DNA from: Streptomyces sp. AV19
GTDB lineage: Bacteria; Actinomycetota; Actinomycetes; Streptomycetales; Streptomycetaceae
Length of the DNA: 64,000 bases
Assembly (NCBI RefSeq): GCF_015999245.1
Contig: NZ_JAEAMR010000016.1
Span: 1 to 64,000, forward strand
Direction of reading: 5' to 3'
Positions 46,086 to 54,903 of this stretch are shown here, in pieces (position 1 is the first letter of the stretch; every line of letters begins with the position of its first letter). The notes beneath the pieces are model-generated. The model worked only from the letters and a program-made list of their open reading frames with translations, was not told the DNA's origin and did no database searches. Both the position numbers and the translations under genes were made by a program.

Positions 46086-47429
46086 ATGACATCGCTCGTC
46101 CACCCCGAGACCTGGTCCGGTCCCCGCGTCACCGGACCGCTGCCCGGTCCCGTCTCGGCCGAGTACCTCGCCCGGCAGGGCCGGTGGGAGTCCAACGCCC
46201 GCACCTACCCGCGCAGTCTGCCGATCGCCCTGGCCGAGGGGTGCGGCAGCTTCGTCCGGGACGTGGACGGGAACGTGTTCATCGACTTCCTCGGCGGCGC
46301 CGGCGTGCTGTCCCTGGGCCACAACCACCCCGCGCTGGTCCGGGTCGTCACCGAGCAGCTCGGGCACCTCACCCATGGCCTGGACTTCCCCACCCCGGCC
46401 AAGGAGGCGTTCGTCCAGGCCCAGTTGTCGATGCTGCCGCCGGGGCTGCGGGACCGGATGAAGCTGCACTTCTGCGGTCCGACCGGGGCGAACGCCGTGG
46501 AGGCCGCCGTCAAGCTCTGCAAGGTGGCCACCGGCCGCGGCGACGTCGTCTCCTTCCAGGGCGGGTTCCACGGCAGCACCCACGCCACCATGGCCCTCAG
46601 CGGTCTCCTCGCCCCCAAGCAGGCCGTCCGCAACATCATGCCCGGCGTCCACTTCTTCCCGTTCTGCTCCGACGGCTGCGACACCGACTGCGCCGCCTAC
46701 CTCGAACGTTCCCTGCGCGACAGCAACGGCGGCGTCCCGCTGCCCGCCGCCGTGCTGATGGAACTGGTCCAGGGCGAGGGCGGCGTCGTCCCGGCCGATA
46801 TCGGCTTCGCCCGCCGGGTGCGCGAGTTGACGCGCTCGCTGGGCGTCCCGCTGGTCGTCGACGAGGTGCAGACCGGCTGCGGGCGCACGGGCACCTGGTA
46901 CGCGTTCGAGCAGTACGGCATCGAGCCCGACGTCATCGTCGCCTCCAAGGCGCTGAGCGGCATGGGCCTCCCCGTCGCCGTCATCCTCTACGACGCCACC
47001 CTCGACACCTGGGCCCCCGGCACCCACATCGGTACCTTCCGCGGCAACCAACTCGCCTTCGCCGCGGGCGCCGAGGCGGTCCGGATCGTGCGCGAGGAGG
47101 ACGTCCTCGGCAACGTCCGCCGCCGCGGCGAGCAGATCCGCACGCGCCTCGACGGGCTGGCCGACGAGCCGTGGGTGCGCGAGGTCCGCGGCCGGGGCCT
47201 GATGTGGGGCGTCGAGCTGGCCGACCCCGGCACCGGCCGGCCCGCCTCCGCGCTCGCCGCCGCCGTCCAGACCGAGGCGCTGCGCCACGGCCTGATGCTC
47301 GAACGGGGCGGGCGGGACGACTGCGTCGTCCGCCTCCTGCCGCCGCTCAACGTGACCGCGGAGGTGGCCGACACGGCCTGCACGATCCTCCTCGCCGCCG
47401 TCGCGGCCGTCACGGCGCACCGGCCGTAG
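46086..47429 (+). CDS. Diaminobutyrate--2-oxoglutarate aminotransferase
   Basis: PLP enzyme that turns aspartate 4-semialdehyde into L-2,4-diaminobutyrate with glutamate as amino donor. The 447-residue class III aminotransferase shows FIDFLGGAGVLSLGHNHP, CGPTGANAVEAAVKLCK (typical of EctB/Dat), FQGGFHGSTHATMALSG, LVVDEVQTGCGRTG and the PLP-lysine in VIVASKALSGMGLPVAV. ATG 46086 is preferred over 46080, which leaves no spacing after GGAG. It lies 32 bp after pls and 18 bp before aspartokinase. EctA, EctC and EctD are absent, so ectoine is not the product; diaminobutyrate for the Pls enzyme is the better fit. Confidence 0.9.
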   Translation: MTSLVHPETWSGPRVTGPLPGPVSAEYLARQGRWESNARTYPRSLPIALAEGCGSFVRDVDGNVFIDFLGGAGVLSLGHNHPALVRVVTEQLGHLTHGLDFPTPAKEAFVQAQLSMLPPGLRDRMKLHFCGPTGANAVEAAVKLCKVATGRGDVVSFQGGFHGSTHATMALSGLLAPKQAVRNIMPGVHFFPFCSDGCDTDCAAYLERSLRDSNGGVPLPAAVLMELVQGEGGVVPADIGFARRVRELTRSLGVPLVVDEVQTGCGRTGTWYAFEQYGIEPDVIVASKALSGMGLPVAVILYDATLDTWAPGTHIGTFRGNQLAFAAGAEAVRIVREEDVLGNVRRRGEQIRTRLDGLADEPWVREVRGRGLMWGVELADPGTGRPASALAAAVQTEALRHGLMLERGGRDDCVVRLLPPLNVTAEVADTACTILLAAVAAVTAHRP

Positions 47430-47447
47430 CGGGTACGGGGTGTCCCG

Positions 47448-48683
47448 ATGGCTCTCATCGTCCAGAAGTACGGCGGCTCCTCGGTGCGGGACACCGAGCG
47501 GATCCGGCGCGTCGCCGAACGGGTCGTCGCCGCCCGCCGGGACGGCCACGACATCGTGGTCGTCGTCTCCGCCATGGGCGACACCACCGACGAGCTGCTC
47601 GAACTGGCCGGCCATCTGAGCCCCGTCCCCCCGCGCCGCGAGGTGGACATGCTCCTCACCGCCGGGGAGCGCATCTCCAACGCCCTGACCGCGATGGCGA
47701 TCGACGCGCTCGGCACCGAGGCGTACTCCCTCTCCGGCGACCAGGCGGGGGTGTTCACCACCGCCGCCCACGGCCGGGCCCTGATCACCGAGGTGTCGCC
47801 GCACCGGGTGCGCCGGGCCCTGGACCGCGGGTCGGTGGTGCTGGTGGCCGGTTTCCAGGGGCTCAACCGCGAGACCGAGGACGTCACCACGCTGGGCCGC
47901 GGCGGTTCCGACACCACCGCCATCGCGCTCGCGGCGGCGCTCAAGGCCGACGTCTGCGAGATCTACACCGACGTGGACGGGGTGTTCACCGCCGACCCGC
48001 GGATCGTCCCCGACGCCCGCCTCCTCGGCCGGCTCTCCTACGAGACCATGGAGGAGATGGCGGCCGGCGGTGCCAAGGTGCTGGCGCCGCGCAGCGTCGA
48101 GTGCGCCCGCCGCTACGGCGTGACCGTGCATGTCCGCCCGGCGCACGGCAGCGGGCCGGGGACGGTGGTCAACGGCGCGGGCGACCGGCCGTCCGCCATG
48201 GGCCGGCCGGCGGTCACCGCCGTCGCCCACGACCTGTCCGGCGCCGAACTCACCGTCTCCGGCGTCCCCGACGGCCCGGGCGCCGCCGCCGCGCTCTTCC
48301 GCGTCCTGGCCGACGCCGGGGTGGACGTCGACACGGCCGTCCAGCAGACCGTCCGCCGGCCCGGGCGGAGCGGCGACCTCACCCTCGTCCTGCCGCAGGA
48401 CGACGGGCCCGCCGCGCTGGCCGCGCTGCGCGCGCACCGAGCGGACCTCGGCTTCGGCGAGCTGCGCTACGACGCGGCCGTCGGCAAGGTGTCCCTGGTC
48501 GGCACCGGCATGCGCGTCCAGGCCGGGGTCATCGCCCGCTGCTGCGAGGCGCTGTCGGCCGCGGGCGTGAACATCACCGCCATCTCGACGGCGGAGAGCC
48601 GCATTTCGGTGCTCTGCCGGGCCGGGCGGCTGCACGACGCGGTACGGGCGCTGCACGCGGCGTTCCGGCTGGGGGCGGGGTGA
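47448..48683 (+). CDS. ask: Aspartokinase, probably cluster-specific and deregulated
   Basis: Phosphorylates L-aspartate, first step to aspartate semialdehyde. The 411-residue protein has the full catalytic domain ([48 protein letters not shown]) and two ACT domains ([63 protein letters not shown]). Housekeeping LysC is normally followed by asd; here it follows the aminotransferase. In the first ACT domain the usual VSSVEDGTTDI stretch reads [10 protein letters not shown], so residues equivalent to Ser301 and Thr308 of Corynebacterium LysC, known sites of feedback resistance, differ. Relief of lysine/threonine inhibition is therefore inferred. Confidence 0.88.
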   Translation: MALIVQKYGGSSVRDTERIRRVAERVVAARRDGHDIVVVVSAMGDTTDELLELAGHLSPVPPRREVDMLLTAGERISNALTAMAIDALGTEAYSLSGDQAGVFTTAAHGRALITEVSPHRVRRALDRGSVVLVAGFQGLNRETEDVTTLGRGGSDTTAIALAAALKADVCEIYTDVDGVFTADPRIVPDARLLGRLSYETMEEMAAGGAKVLAPRSVECARRYGVTVHVRPAHGSGPGTVVNGAGDRPSAMGRPAVTAVAHDLSGAELTVSGVPDGPGAAAALFRVLADAGVDVDTAVQQTVRRPGRSGDLTLVLPQDDGPAALAALRAHRADLGFGELRYDAAVGKVSLVGTGMRVQAGVIARCCEALSAAGVNITAISTAESRISVLCRAGRLHDAVRALHAAFRLGAG

Positions 48684-48689
48684 GACCCG

Positions 48690-49892
48690 TCAATGCGGGT
48701 CGCCCTCGATCCTCCCGGCGAGGGCCCGGGCGGAGGGCCGGAGTTCACGCAGGCGAGGTACCGACAGGATCAGGGCCAGCCCGAGATAGACCCAGCTGAG
48801 GACGATCCGGGCGCCGACCCCCGGCAGCACGAACTGCACGGCGAACAGCACCAGGAGCAGTCCCGCCTTCCACAGCAGGAACCGCAGGTCGAGGAGGAGC
48901 ACGACGGCCAGTACGGTCTGGGCCGCCGTCAGCAGCACCTCGTCCACCTGCCGCTCCACCAGCGGCAGCGACGCGTCCCCGCCGCCCGCGAGATACGCCA
49001 GGGGAAGGCTGCCGATCAGCAGCGTCCACTGGTTGACCTTGCTCGACAGCAGGGCGCCGAGCCCGTCGTCGCCGCGCAGCCGCCAGGCGAACACGACCGC
49101 GACGATCAGTTCGGGCGCCTCGGAGGCGAGCGGCGCGAGCCACTGCACCAGCAGGAAGCGGTCGACGCCGAGGGTCGCCCCGGCGTCGACCAGCGCCGTG
49201 GCGAACGGCTCGGCGCAGGCGAACACCACTCCGGCCGCGGCGACGAAGCCGAACACGGTCGTCGCCCTCCGCGGCCCGGCCGGAAGCCGCGCCAGCCGGG
49301 CCGGGACGCCGACCAGCTCCTCCTCGTCGGTCTCGCTGCACCGCCCGACGCGGAAGAGGTAGTACGCGTACCAGCCGATGAGCACGACCGCGAGCCACCA
49401 GGCGATCTCCCGCGTCGCGGGCATGACGAAGGCCACGAGCGCGGCGACGCCGAGGAAGGCGACGTCGATGCGCCGGTGCTCCCGCAGCCCGATCCCGGGG
49501 CTGACGCCCTTGCGCCGCGCGGCGGCCCACGCCGCGACCGCGACAAGCGGCCACCCGACCCCGACGAGCATCCGGTTGGCGCCGGTCATGTTGGCCGCGG
49601 CATAGGCCGCGTACTCGGGCCGGCTCCCGGCGGTGTACGCGAAGTACAGGTCGACGGCGTACTCCGGCAGCACCGCGATGAACGCCAGCAGCGCGAGCGC
49701 CAGCGGCCCGGCGATGTCCGCCCGCGCGGTCTCGGCCGCCCACATCAGCAACAACGCGGCGGCCAGCACCCCGACCCCGAACACGGCGATCCCGCCCACG
49801 GCTCCCGGCTCGACCCCCATGATCCGCAACACGACGGCGGGCAGGGCCCCGGCGAAAGCGGCACCCACGCGCACCGCGACATTCGTCCTCAC
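48690..49892 (-). CDS. CaCA-type cation/proton antiporter-like membrane protein
   Basis: About 400 residues with ten or so hydrophobic helices arranged in two halves, each carrying a calcium/cation antiporter alpha-repeat: LALLAFIAVLPEYAVDLYFAYTAG with NMTGANRMLVGVGWP, and WLAPLASEAPELIVAVVFAWRLRG with LLSSKVNQWTLLIGSLP. The acidic residues in LPEYAVD and SEAPE are the expected ion sites. GTG 49892 was chosen because the transmembrane region follows directly; ATG 49955 would add a 21-residue Arg-rich tail. Convergent with aspartokinase, 6 bp apart. Transported ion unknown. Confidence 0.82.
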   Translation of the reverse strand: MRTNVAVRVGAAFAGALPAVVLRIMGVEPGAVGGIAVFGVGVLAAALLLMWAAETARADIAGPLALALLAFIAVLPEYAVDLYFAYTAGSRPEYAAYAAANMTGANRMLVGVGWPLVAVAAWAAARRKGVSPGIGLREHRRIDVAFLGVAALVAFVMPATREIAWWLAVVLIGWYAYYLFRVGRCSETDEEELVGVPARLARLPAGPRRATTVFGFVAAAGVVFACAEPFATALVDAGATLGVDRFLLVQWLAPLASEAPELIVAVVFAWRLRGDDGLGALLSSKVNQWTLLIGSLPLAYLAGGGDASLPLVERQVDEVLLTAAQTVLAVVLLLDLRFLLWKAGLLLVLFAVQFVLPGVGARIVLSWVYLGLALILSVPRLRELRPSARALAGRIEGDPH

Positions 49893-50344
49893 GCGCCGGA
49901 TGCCTGCCCGACGGCTCCGGGTGGCTATCGGGACCGGCGCGACTATGACCGGCATGGAGTCTCGTCGGGGTGTCGGCGGGAGCGGCACATGGGGACCGGA
50001 TCCTTCGGGCCGTCCGCGCCGACGCGGAGAGGAGAACCGGCCGGAGCGTCGTGAGCGTGGATTCCGCCGTGCGACGGGCCACCGGCAGGCCGCCGGAGCG
50101 GCGGCCCGGGCTGCGTGGAGGCCGGGGCGAGCGCGGTCATGCCCACGAAGGCGCGCATGCCCGCCGCAGCCGCGGCCACGGGCCTCCGTACACGTCCGAT
50201 CACCGACCGCGGCTTTCCTGGCTCCTCCCCAACACCCAAGCGGCACCGGACACTCCGGCCCGCGACGCGACAGGCCCAGGAGACCACCGGCAGCGACGGA
50301 AGGTGACGGATCGAACGCCACGATGGCACCCGAGGTTTGCCTCG
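49893..50344. other. Gap with no supported gene
   Basis: Between the antiporter start and the TetR remnant I find only Arg/Pro-rich antisense-type open frames. No ribosome site, hairpin or repeat stands out. It presumably contains the antiporter promoter and, possibly, decayed upstream parts of the TetR gene. Confidence 0.5.
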
Positions 50345-50495
50345 GCGCGTGTGCGGCGGGCGCTCACCGCGCTGCACGGGGGCTGCCCGACCGAGGAGCC
50401 CGGCCGCGGCGAACTCACGGTGCGCGCCCTCGCCGACCGGCTCGGTATCCGCAACCCCCCTCCCTCTGCAAGCACTTCCGCAATACGGAGTGAGC
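50345..50495 (+). pseudogene. TetR-family regulator remnant with frameshift
   Basis: One frame reads VRRALTALHGGCPTEEPGRG and ELTVRALADRLGIRNP, the N-terminal helices of a TetR-type HTH; the recognition end then continues in the next frame as SLCKHFRNTE followed by TGA. An intact protein would run ...GIRNPSLYKHFRNKEEL.... The shift falls within the C-run in AACCCCCCTCCC (50456-50465), an expected slippage site. No ligand-binding domain remains. The frame calls come directly from the sequence; the family match is from remembered consensus. Confidence 0.7.
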
Positions 50496-50554
50496 TCGGT
50501 TCATCGAACATCGGCCGCGATCAGGCGTCCGGCCCCCGCGATGACCGAACGTGT

Positions 50555-51709
50555 TCAGGCCCGCGGCTGACCGGGGCGCCCTGCCCCCGGGACGGGCTCG
50601 GGATCCCCCTCCGGCGGCAGCAAGTGGCTGAGACCCTGCGCTGTGCGTGCGGCCAGGTCCGCCGCGCGCGGCAGCATGACCTCCTCGTAGGCCCGTACCG
50701 CGGCGTCGGCGTCCGGGTGCGCGACGAGGGCCAGGGCGAGTTCGGCGCCGTCGAGGAGGGCGAGGTTGGCGCCGACGCCGAGCGGCGGCATCAGGTGGGC
50801 GGCGTCGCCCACCAGTGTCAGGCCGGGCACGTGGTCCCAGGCATGGGGTACGGGCAGGGCGTACAGGGGCCGGTTGACGAATCCGCTGTCACCGGCCCGC
50901 AGCAGGTACAGCAGGCTGTCGTGCCAGTCGTCGTACATGCCCAGCAGGTGGGCGCGTACGGCGGCGGTGTCGTCGAAGTCGAGGCCGGCGGTGACGTACC
51001 AGTCCTCCGGGGCACGGAACATGGCGGCGGCGTCGAGGTGACCGCCGCTGTTGCGCTGGGCCGTCAGCCCCCTGTGGCCGGACCGGGCGGACATGCTGCC
51101 GTCGCCGACCAGCCGGGCGAACGCCGGATGACGGGTGTCGGAGTCATGGAATCCGGTCCCGACCAGGGTGACGCCCGTATAGCGCGGCATGGCGTCGGAC
51201 AGCGCCGGACGGACGCGCGACCAGGCGCCGTCGGCGCCGACGGCCAGGTCGAAGTCCTCCCCCGTGCCGTCCTCGAACAGCAGCCGGTGCGTGCCGTCGC
51301 CGTGGGGGACGACGCGGCTGACCGGACGCCCCCAGCGGACGGTTCCGGTCGCGAGGGAGTCGAGCAGCAGCCCGCGCAACTGCCCGCGGTCGATCTCCGG
51401 CCGGCCCGCGTGGCCGTCGGCGGGCCGGTCGACCTCCAGGACCTCGGCGGTGAAGGGGTCGAGCCGCCGCCACACCTCCCCCTCGGGCCGGGCCAGCTCG
51501 TGGAACCGGTCGAGCAACCCGGCCTCGCGCAGCGCCCGTTGGCCGGTGGTGGTGTGGATGTCGAGCGTGCCGCCCTGCGTGCGCGCGGCAGGGGACGCCT
51601 CGCGCTCGAAGACGGTGACGGACCAGCCGTGCAGTTGCAGGATGCGGGCGCATATCAGCCCGCCGGGGCCGGCCCCGACGACGGCGACGCGAGCGGAAGT
51701 GGCGTTCAC
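50555..51709 (-). CDS. FAD-dependent monooxygenase, TetX-like
   Basis: A 384-residue class A flavoprotein monooxygenase. Rossmann GxGxxG is ARVAVVGAGPGGLICARILQLHG, DG motif is VGADGAWSRVRPALSDAMPRYTGVT (very like the TetX tetracycline-destructase group), and the GD motif is LTLVGDAAHLMPPLGVGANLALLDGAELAL. Such enzymes hydroxylate drugs or aromatic compounds. GTG start with AAAGGG 8 nt upstream. Divergent from a TetR gene 137 bp away, a usual drug-inducible pairing. Substrate not known; tetracycline is only one possibility. Confidence 0.88.
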   Translation of the reverse strand: MNATSARVAVVGAGPGGLICARILQLHGWSVTVFEREASPAARTQGGTLDIHTTTGQRALREAGLLDRFHELARPEGEVWRRLDPFTAEVLEVDRPADGHAGRPEIDRGQLRGLLLDSLATGTVRWGRPVSRVVPHGDGTHRLLFEDGTGEDFDLAVGADGAWSRVRPALSDAMPRYTGVTLVGTGFHDSDTRHPAFARLVGDGSMSARSGHRGLTAQRNSGGHLDAAAMFRAPEDWYVTAGLDFDDTAAVRAHLLGMYDDWHDSLLYLLRAGDSGFVNRPLYALPVPHAWDHVPGLTLVGDAAHLMPPLGVGANLALLDGAELALALVAHPDADAAVRAYEEVMLPRAADLAARTAQGLSHLLPPEGDPEPVPGAGRPGQPRA

Positions 51710-51784
51710 GAAAGACCCTTTCGACGGCAGGAGGACACGAGATACGTGCCGGATGCGGCACTCTCACGAAAGCACGCCCACTAC

Positions 51785-51807
51785 AAAAGTGCAACGACTT
51801 AACTTTT
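51785..51807. promoter_or_regulatory. Inverted repeat in the monooxygenase/TetR promoter region
   Basis: AAAAGT (51785-51790) and ACTTTT (51802-51807) form a 6-bp inverted repeat with 11-bp spacing in an AT-rich island within the 137-bp divergent promoter. This is the likeliest operator for the neighbouring TetR-family regulator. Confidence 0.4.
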
Positions 51808-51846
51808 TGCCCGACTCAACCTGAGGGGCCGTTCGCGGGATATGGT

Positions 51847-52485
51847 GTGCCGGTGAACGCACCGACCGGACGCCGCGAGCGCAAGAAGGCCCAGACCCGC
51901 AAGGCCCTGGCCGACGCCGCCCTGGAGCTCATCCTCGACCGCGGCTACGACCAGGTCGGCGTGAAGGACGTGGCGGACGCCGCCGACGTGTCGGTGACCA
52001 CGTTGTTCAAGCACTTCCCGTGCAAGGAGGCCCTGCTCTTCGACCTGGACCAGGACATCGAGGCGGCCCTCGTCGCCGCCGTGCGCGACCGCGCGCCCGG
52101 CGTCTCCGTCCCGCGGGCCCTGCGGGAGCACCTGATCACGACGGTGGGCCCGCACACCCTGATGCTGAGCCCGCACACCCCGATCCCCCACCCACCCGGC
52201 GAGCAGCCCGCAGGGCCGCGGCTGGCGGAGTTCAGCCGCATGGTGGACGAGACGCCGGCACTGCGCGAGTACGCCCACCGGATGTGGATGCGTCACGAAA
52301 CGGCCCTGGCCCGGGCCATCGCCGAGGAGACCGGCGCCCCCGAGGACGACCCCGCCTGCGCCGCCCTGGCCCGCTTCGCCCTGGACGCCCCCCTCGTCGC
52401 CCGCCGCCACCCCGACCCGTACCGCGCCATGGACGAGATCTTCGCCCTGCTCGAACGGGGCTGGGGCGGACCGAGCGGCCGCTGA
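51847..52485 (+). CDS. TetR-family transcriptional regulator
   Basis: A 212-residue repressor. The HTH reads RKALADAALELILDRGYDQVGVKDVADAADVSVTTLFKHFPCKEALLFDLD (about 15-68), and the C-terminal part resembles TetR_C_17/MftR-type ligand domains (LAEFSRMVDETPALREYAHRMWMRHETALARAIAEETG). GTG at 51847 or 51853; ribosome site weak. It is divergent from the TetX-like monooxygenase, which it probably represses until an inducer, perhaps the enzyme substrate, binds. Confidence 0.87.
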   Translation: MPVNAPTGRRERKKAQTRKALADAALELILDRGYDQVGVKDVADAADVSVTTLFKHFPCKEALLFDLDQDIEAALVAAVRDRAPGVSVPRALREHLITTVGPHTLMLSPHTPIPHPPGEQPAGPRLAEFSRMVDETPALREYAHRMWMRHETALARAIAEETGAPEDDPACAALARFALDAPLVARRHPDPYRAMDEIFALLERGWGGPSGR

Positions 52486-52628
52486 CGGCACCGGCTGATC
52501 CGCCGGACAGGACTCGGCCGGACGGCACCACCACGGCAAACGCCGCCGGCTGACGGCCTTTCGGGGCCTGCGGGCCCCTGCCCGACATGGCATCGCTTCA
52601 CGGCATCACTACATGGCATCGCTCCCGA

Positions 52629-53066
52629 TCAAGCGGAAGGGGAGAGCTGTTCGCGCACCCATTCAGGGTCGGGGTTGACGTGCGGCCGGCCCGCCACGAA
52701 GACAGTCGGCACGGTCTCGCTGCCGCCGTTGACCGCTCTCACCGCTGCCGCTCCAGCCGGGTCATGCCAGATGTCGACCCAATGCAACCGACGGGCGCTA
52801 CGCCCCAACCGGATGCGCAGTCGCAGACAGTACTTGCAGCCCGAACGCCAGAAAACGACCGGCCGGCCGTCGACCGCGCTGCGGCGTTGCGCCTCGAGCG
52901 CCCCGACCGACCTCGGGAAAATCAGCGGCGAGTTCACGCCTGCGATCACCACAAACGCCACCAGGAGTGCCACAGCCGCGCCGGGGCTCCCCGTGAAGAT
53001 CAGTCCCATCGCGACGGCTGAGCCGCAGAGCACAAGCAGCACCGGCAGGATCCAAGCACGTGTCAT
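52629..53066 (-). CDS. Membrane-anchored mycoredoxin/glutaredoxin-like protein
   Basis: A 145-residue protein with two N-terminal membrane helices (WILPVLLVLCGSAVAMGLIF and AAVALLVAFVVIAGVNSPLIF, about 5-50) followed by a thioredoxin-fold domain: PVVFWRSGCKYCLRLRIRLG has the redox CxxC, and NGGSETVPTVFVAGRPHVNPDPEWVREQL has cis-Pro TVPT. This is the actinobacterial mycoredoxin pattern, reducing mixed disulfides with mycothiol, here with the domain placed after the membrane anchor. ATG at 53066. Isolated gene. Confidence 0.85.
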   Translation of the reverse strand: MTRAWILPVLLVLCGSAVAMGLIFTGSPGAAVALLVAFVVIAGVNSPLIFPRSVGALEAQRRSAVDGRPVVFWRSGCKYCLRLRIRLGRSARRLHWVDIWHDPAGAAAVRAVNGGSETVPTVFVAGRPHVNPDPEWVREQLSPSA

Positions 53067-53243
53067 GAGGACTCAGACTACCGACGAGTCGAAATGCTTC
53101 TCGACGTCGACGAAGGCGAACGGCGGGAGAACGCCGCTCGGGCGCTCAACTCCTCTGACTCGCCGGCACCGCAGGCGCGTTCACCGGTGCGGACCACCGG
53201 CGGCTGCGAGTGACAAGGGCCCGGGGTGATCGTTGTTGCGGGT

Positions 53244-53627
53244 ATGACTACCTTCCGAAAGATCGTCACAGGGATCGCCACGCTCGCTGCCGCGTTCGGC
53301 GGTGTCTTCGTCGCCGGCCCGCCGGCCGCAGCCGCGGGCAAGTGGTGCAACCACTCCGTCTGCATCGAGACGTACGACCACGGGACGTACCTGGGCAGGG
53401 TGGAGGTGTCGGTCACCAACACCAACCAGCCCCACCAGATCACGGCGCGGGTATGGACCACCAATGGCTGGAGCGCCCGCGCCAAGGCCGAGAACGTCGC
53501 CGCGTTCCGGACGTACCGCGACCAGGCCTACCCCCAGCGCCACTTCCCGGCAGGTACCCGACTGTGTGCGGAAGGCTTTCGCGGAGGAACCAGCGTCGGC
53601 CTGCCGTGCGTGACGCTCACCGGTTGA
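53244..53627 (+). CDS. Small secreted protein with two likely disulfides
   Basis: A 127-residue protein with a signal peptide (MTTFRKIVTGIATLAAAFGG, cleavage near AAAAG at about 32). The mature part has four Cys: KWCNHSVCIETYDHGTYLG, RLCAEGFRGG and GLPCVTLTG. VEVSVTNTNQPHQITARVWTTNGWSA suggests an immunoglobulin-like beta sandwich. GTG at 53226 is an alternative start. I recognise no family; similar small secreted proteins are frequent in streptomycetes. Confidence 0.68.
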   Translation: MTTFRKIVTGIATLAAAFGGVFVAGPPAAAAGKWCNHSVCIETYDHGTYLGRVEVSVTNTNQPHQITARVWTTNGWSARAKAENVAAFRTYRDQAYPQRHFPAGTRLCAEGFRGGTSVGLPCVTLTG

Positions 53628-53839
53628 GGATCCTGCCTCGCCTCATGCAATGAGGTTGCGGGCGGCCCCGGGGTCACGGCCCTGCCGCATGCGGCCCGGG
53701 GGTTCTTCAGGTCGCGGAAAATCTCGGCGGCATCTGCGGCATCTGCGGCAATGCGGAAGACAGCCCGGCCGGCCGGTGTGTCGTCCGCCCGGTCCGCGCA
53801 GCGGGCGTACCGAAGTCACGCCCCACGTAACCTCTTCCT

Positions 53840-54796
53840 GTGCCAGCCTCCCACCTGCATCGCGTCGCCGTCCTTGTGCTCGAGGGCGCGAAGCCGCTCG
53901 ATGTCGGAATTCCCGCGCAGGTTTTCACGACCCGCGCGAGCATGCCGTACGAGGTGCGGGTGTGCGGGGCGGCACCCGGTCTCGTGACCGGCGGCGACGG
54001 CCTCGCGTACTACGTCGCCCACGGCCTCGACGCGCTTGCGTGGGCCGACATCGTCTTCGTCCCCGGTTACCGGTTCCCGGACCGCGACGACCCGCCGCAG
54101 GCCGTCGTCGACGCACTGATCGCCGCCCACGACCGGGGCGCACGGCTCGCCGCCATCTCGACGGGCGCCTTCGCGCTCGCCGCCACGGGCCTGCTCGACG
54201 GCAGGCGCGCCACGACGCACTGGCACTACACGCGGGCACTCATAGCCAGACATCCGCTCGTCCAGGTCGACGAGAACGTGCTGTTCGTCGACGAGGGCAG
54301 CGTGCTCACCTCGGCCGGCGCCGCCTCCGGCATCGACCTGTGCCTGCACATCCTGCGCGGCGACCTCGGAGTGGCCGCGTCCAACCACGCGGCCCGGCGT
54401 CTGGTCGCCGCCCCCTACCGCAGCGGCGGCCAGGCCCAGTACGTGCCGCGCGGCGTCCCCGAGCCGCTCGGCGAGCGGTTCGCCGCCACCCGCGAGTGGG
54501 CGCTGCACCGGCTCGGCGAGCCCCTCACCCTCGACACACTGGCGCGGCAGGCCGAGGTCTCGCCGCGCACGTTCTCCCGGCGCTTCGTCGAGGAGACCGG
54601 CTACACGCCGATGCAGTGGGTGATGCGCGCCCGCATCGACCTGGCCCGCGAACTGCTCGAGCGCTCGCAGCGCAGCGTCGAACAGGTCGCCGCCGACGTC
54701 GGGCTCGGCACCGGCGCGAACCTGCGCCTGCACTTCCAGCGCATCCTCGGCACCACGCCGAGCGAGTACCGGCGCACCTTCACCCGGGGCGAGTAA
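53840..54796 (+). CDS. GlxA-type regulator (DJ-1/PfpI domain plus AraC HTH)
   Basis: A 318-residue transcription factor. Residues about 8-185 form a DJ-1/PfpI-like domain (VAVLVLEGAKPLDVGIPAQVF, LAAISTGAFALAATGLLDGRRATTHW); the usual nucleophile elbow (I)CTGAF reads STGAF here, so Ser replaces Cys. Residues about 215-310 form an AraC-type double HTH (LTLDTLARQAEVSPRTFSRRFVEETGYTPMQWVMRARIDLARELLE; VEQVAADVGLGTGANLRLHFQRILGTTPSEYRRTF). GTG start. It lies 107 bp before gap on the same strand and may regulate it. Confidence 0.88.
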   Translation: MPASHLHRVAVLVLEGAKPLDVGIPAQVFTTRASMPYEVRVCGAAPGLVTGGDGLAYYVAHGLDALAWADIVFVPGYRFPDRDDPPQAVVDALIAAHDRGARLAAISTGAFALAATGLLDGRRATTHWHYTRALIARHPLVQVDENVLFVDEGSVLTSAGAASGIDLCLHILRGDLGVAASNHAARRLVAAPYRSGGQAQYVPRGVPEPLGERFAATREWALHRLGEPLTLDTLARQAEVSPRTFSRRFVEETGYTPMQWVMRARIDLARELLERSQRSVEQVAADVGLGTGANLRLHFQRILGTTPSEYRRTFTRGE

Positions 54797-54903
54797 CCCG
54801 CCCGGCACCGCGTGGCGGGATCCTTTTGAACCATGGCGATCCCGCCACTGTCAGCGGCGTGAGCCGCGGGCGACCCTGGTGGCGAAGGGAAGGGACCTCA
54901 CTC

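Noticed and set aside
42028-46092. A 1354-codon open frame antisense to the Pls gene
   Set aside because: It mirrors a real gene in very GC-rich DNA; the translation is Arg/Gln/His/Gly-rich with no motifs, while the plus-strand frame has full NRPS signatures.
46086-47429. Ectoine biosynthesis
   Set aside because: The aminotransferase is EctB-like, but ectA, ectC and ectD are absent and the neighbours are Pls and aspartokinase.
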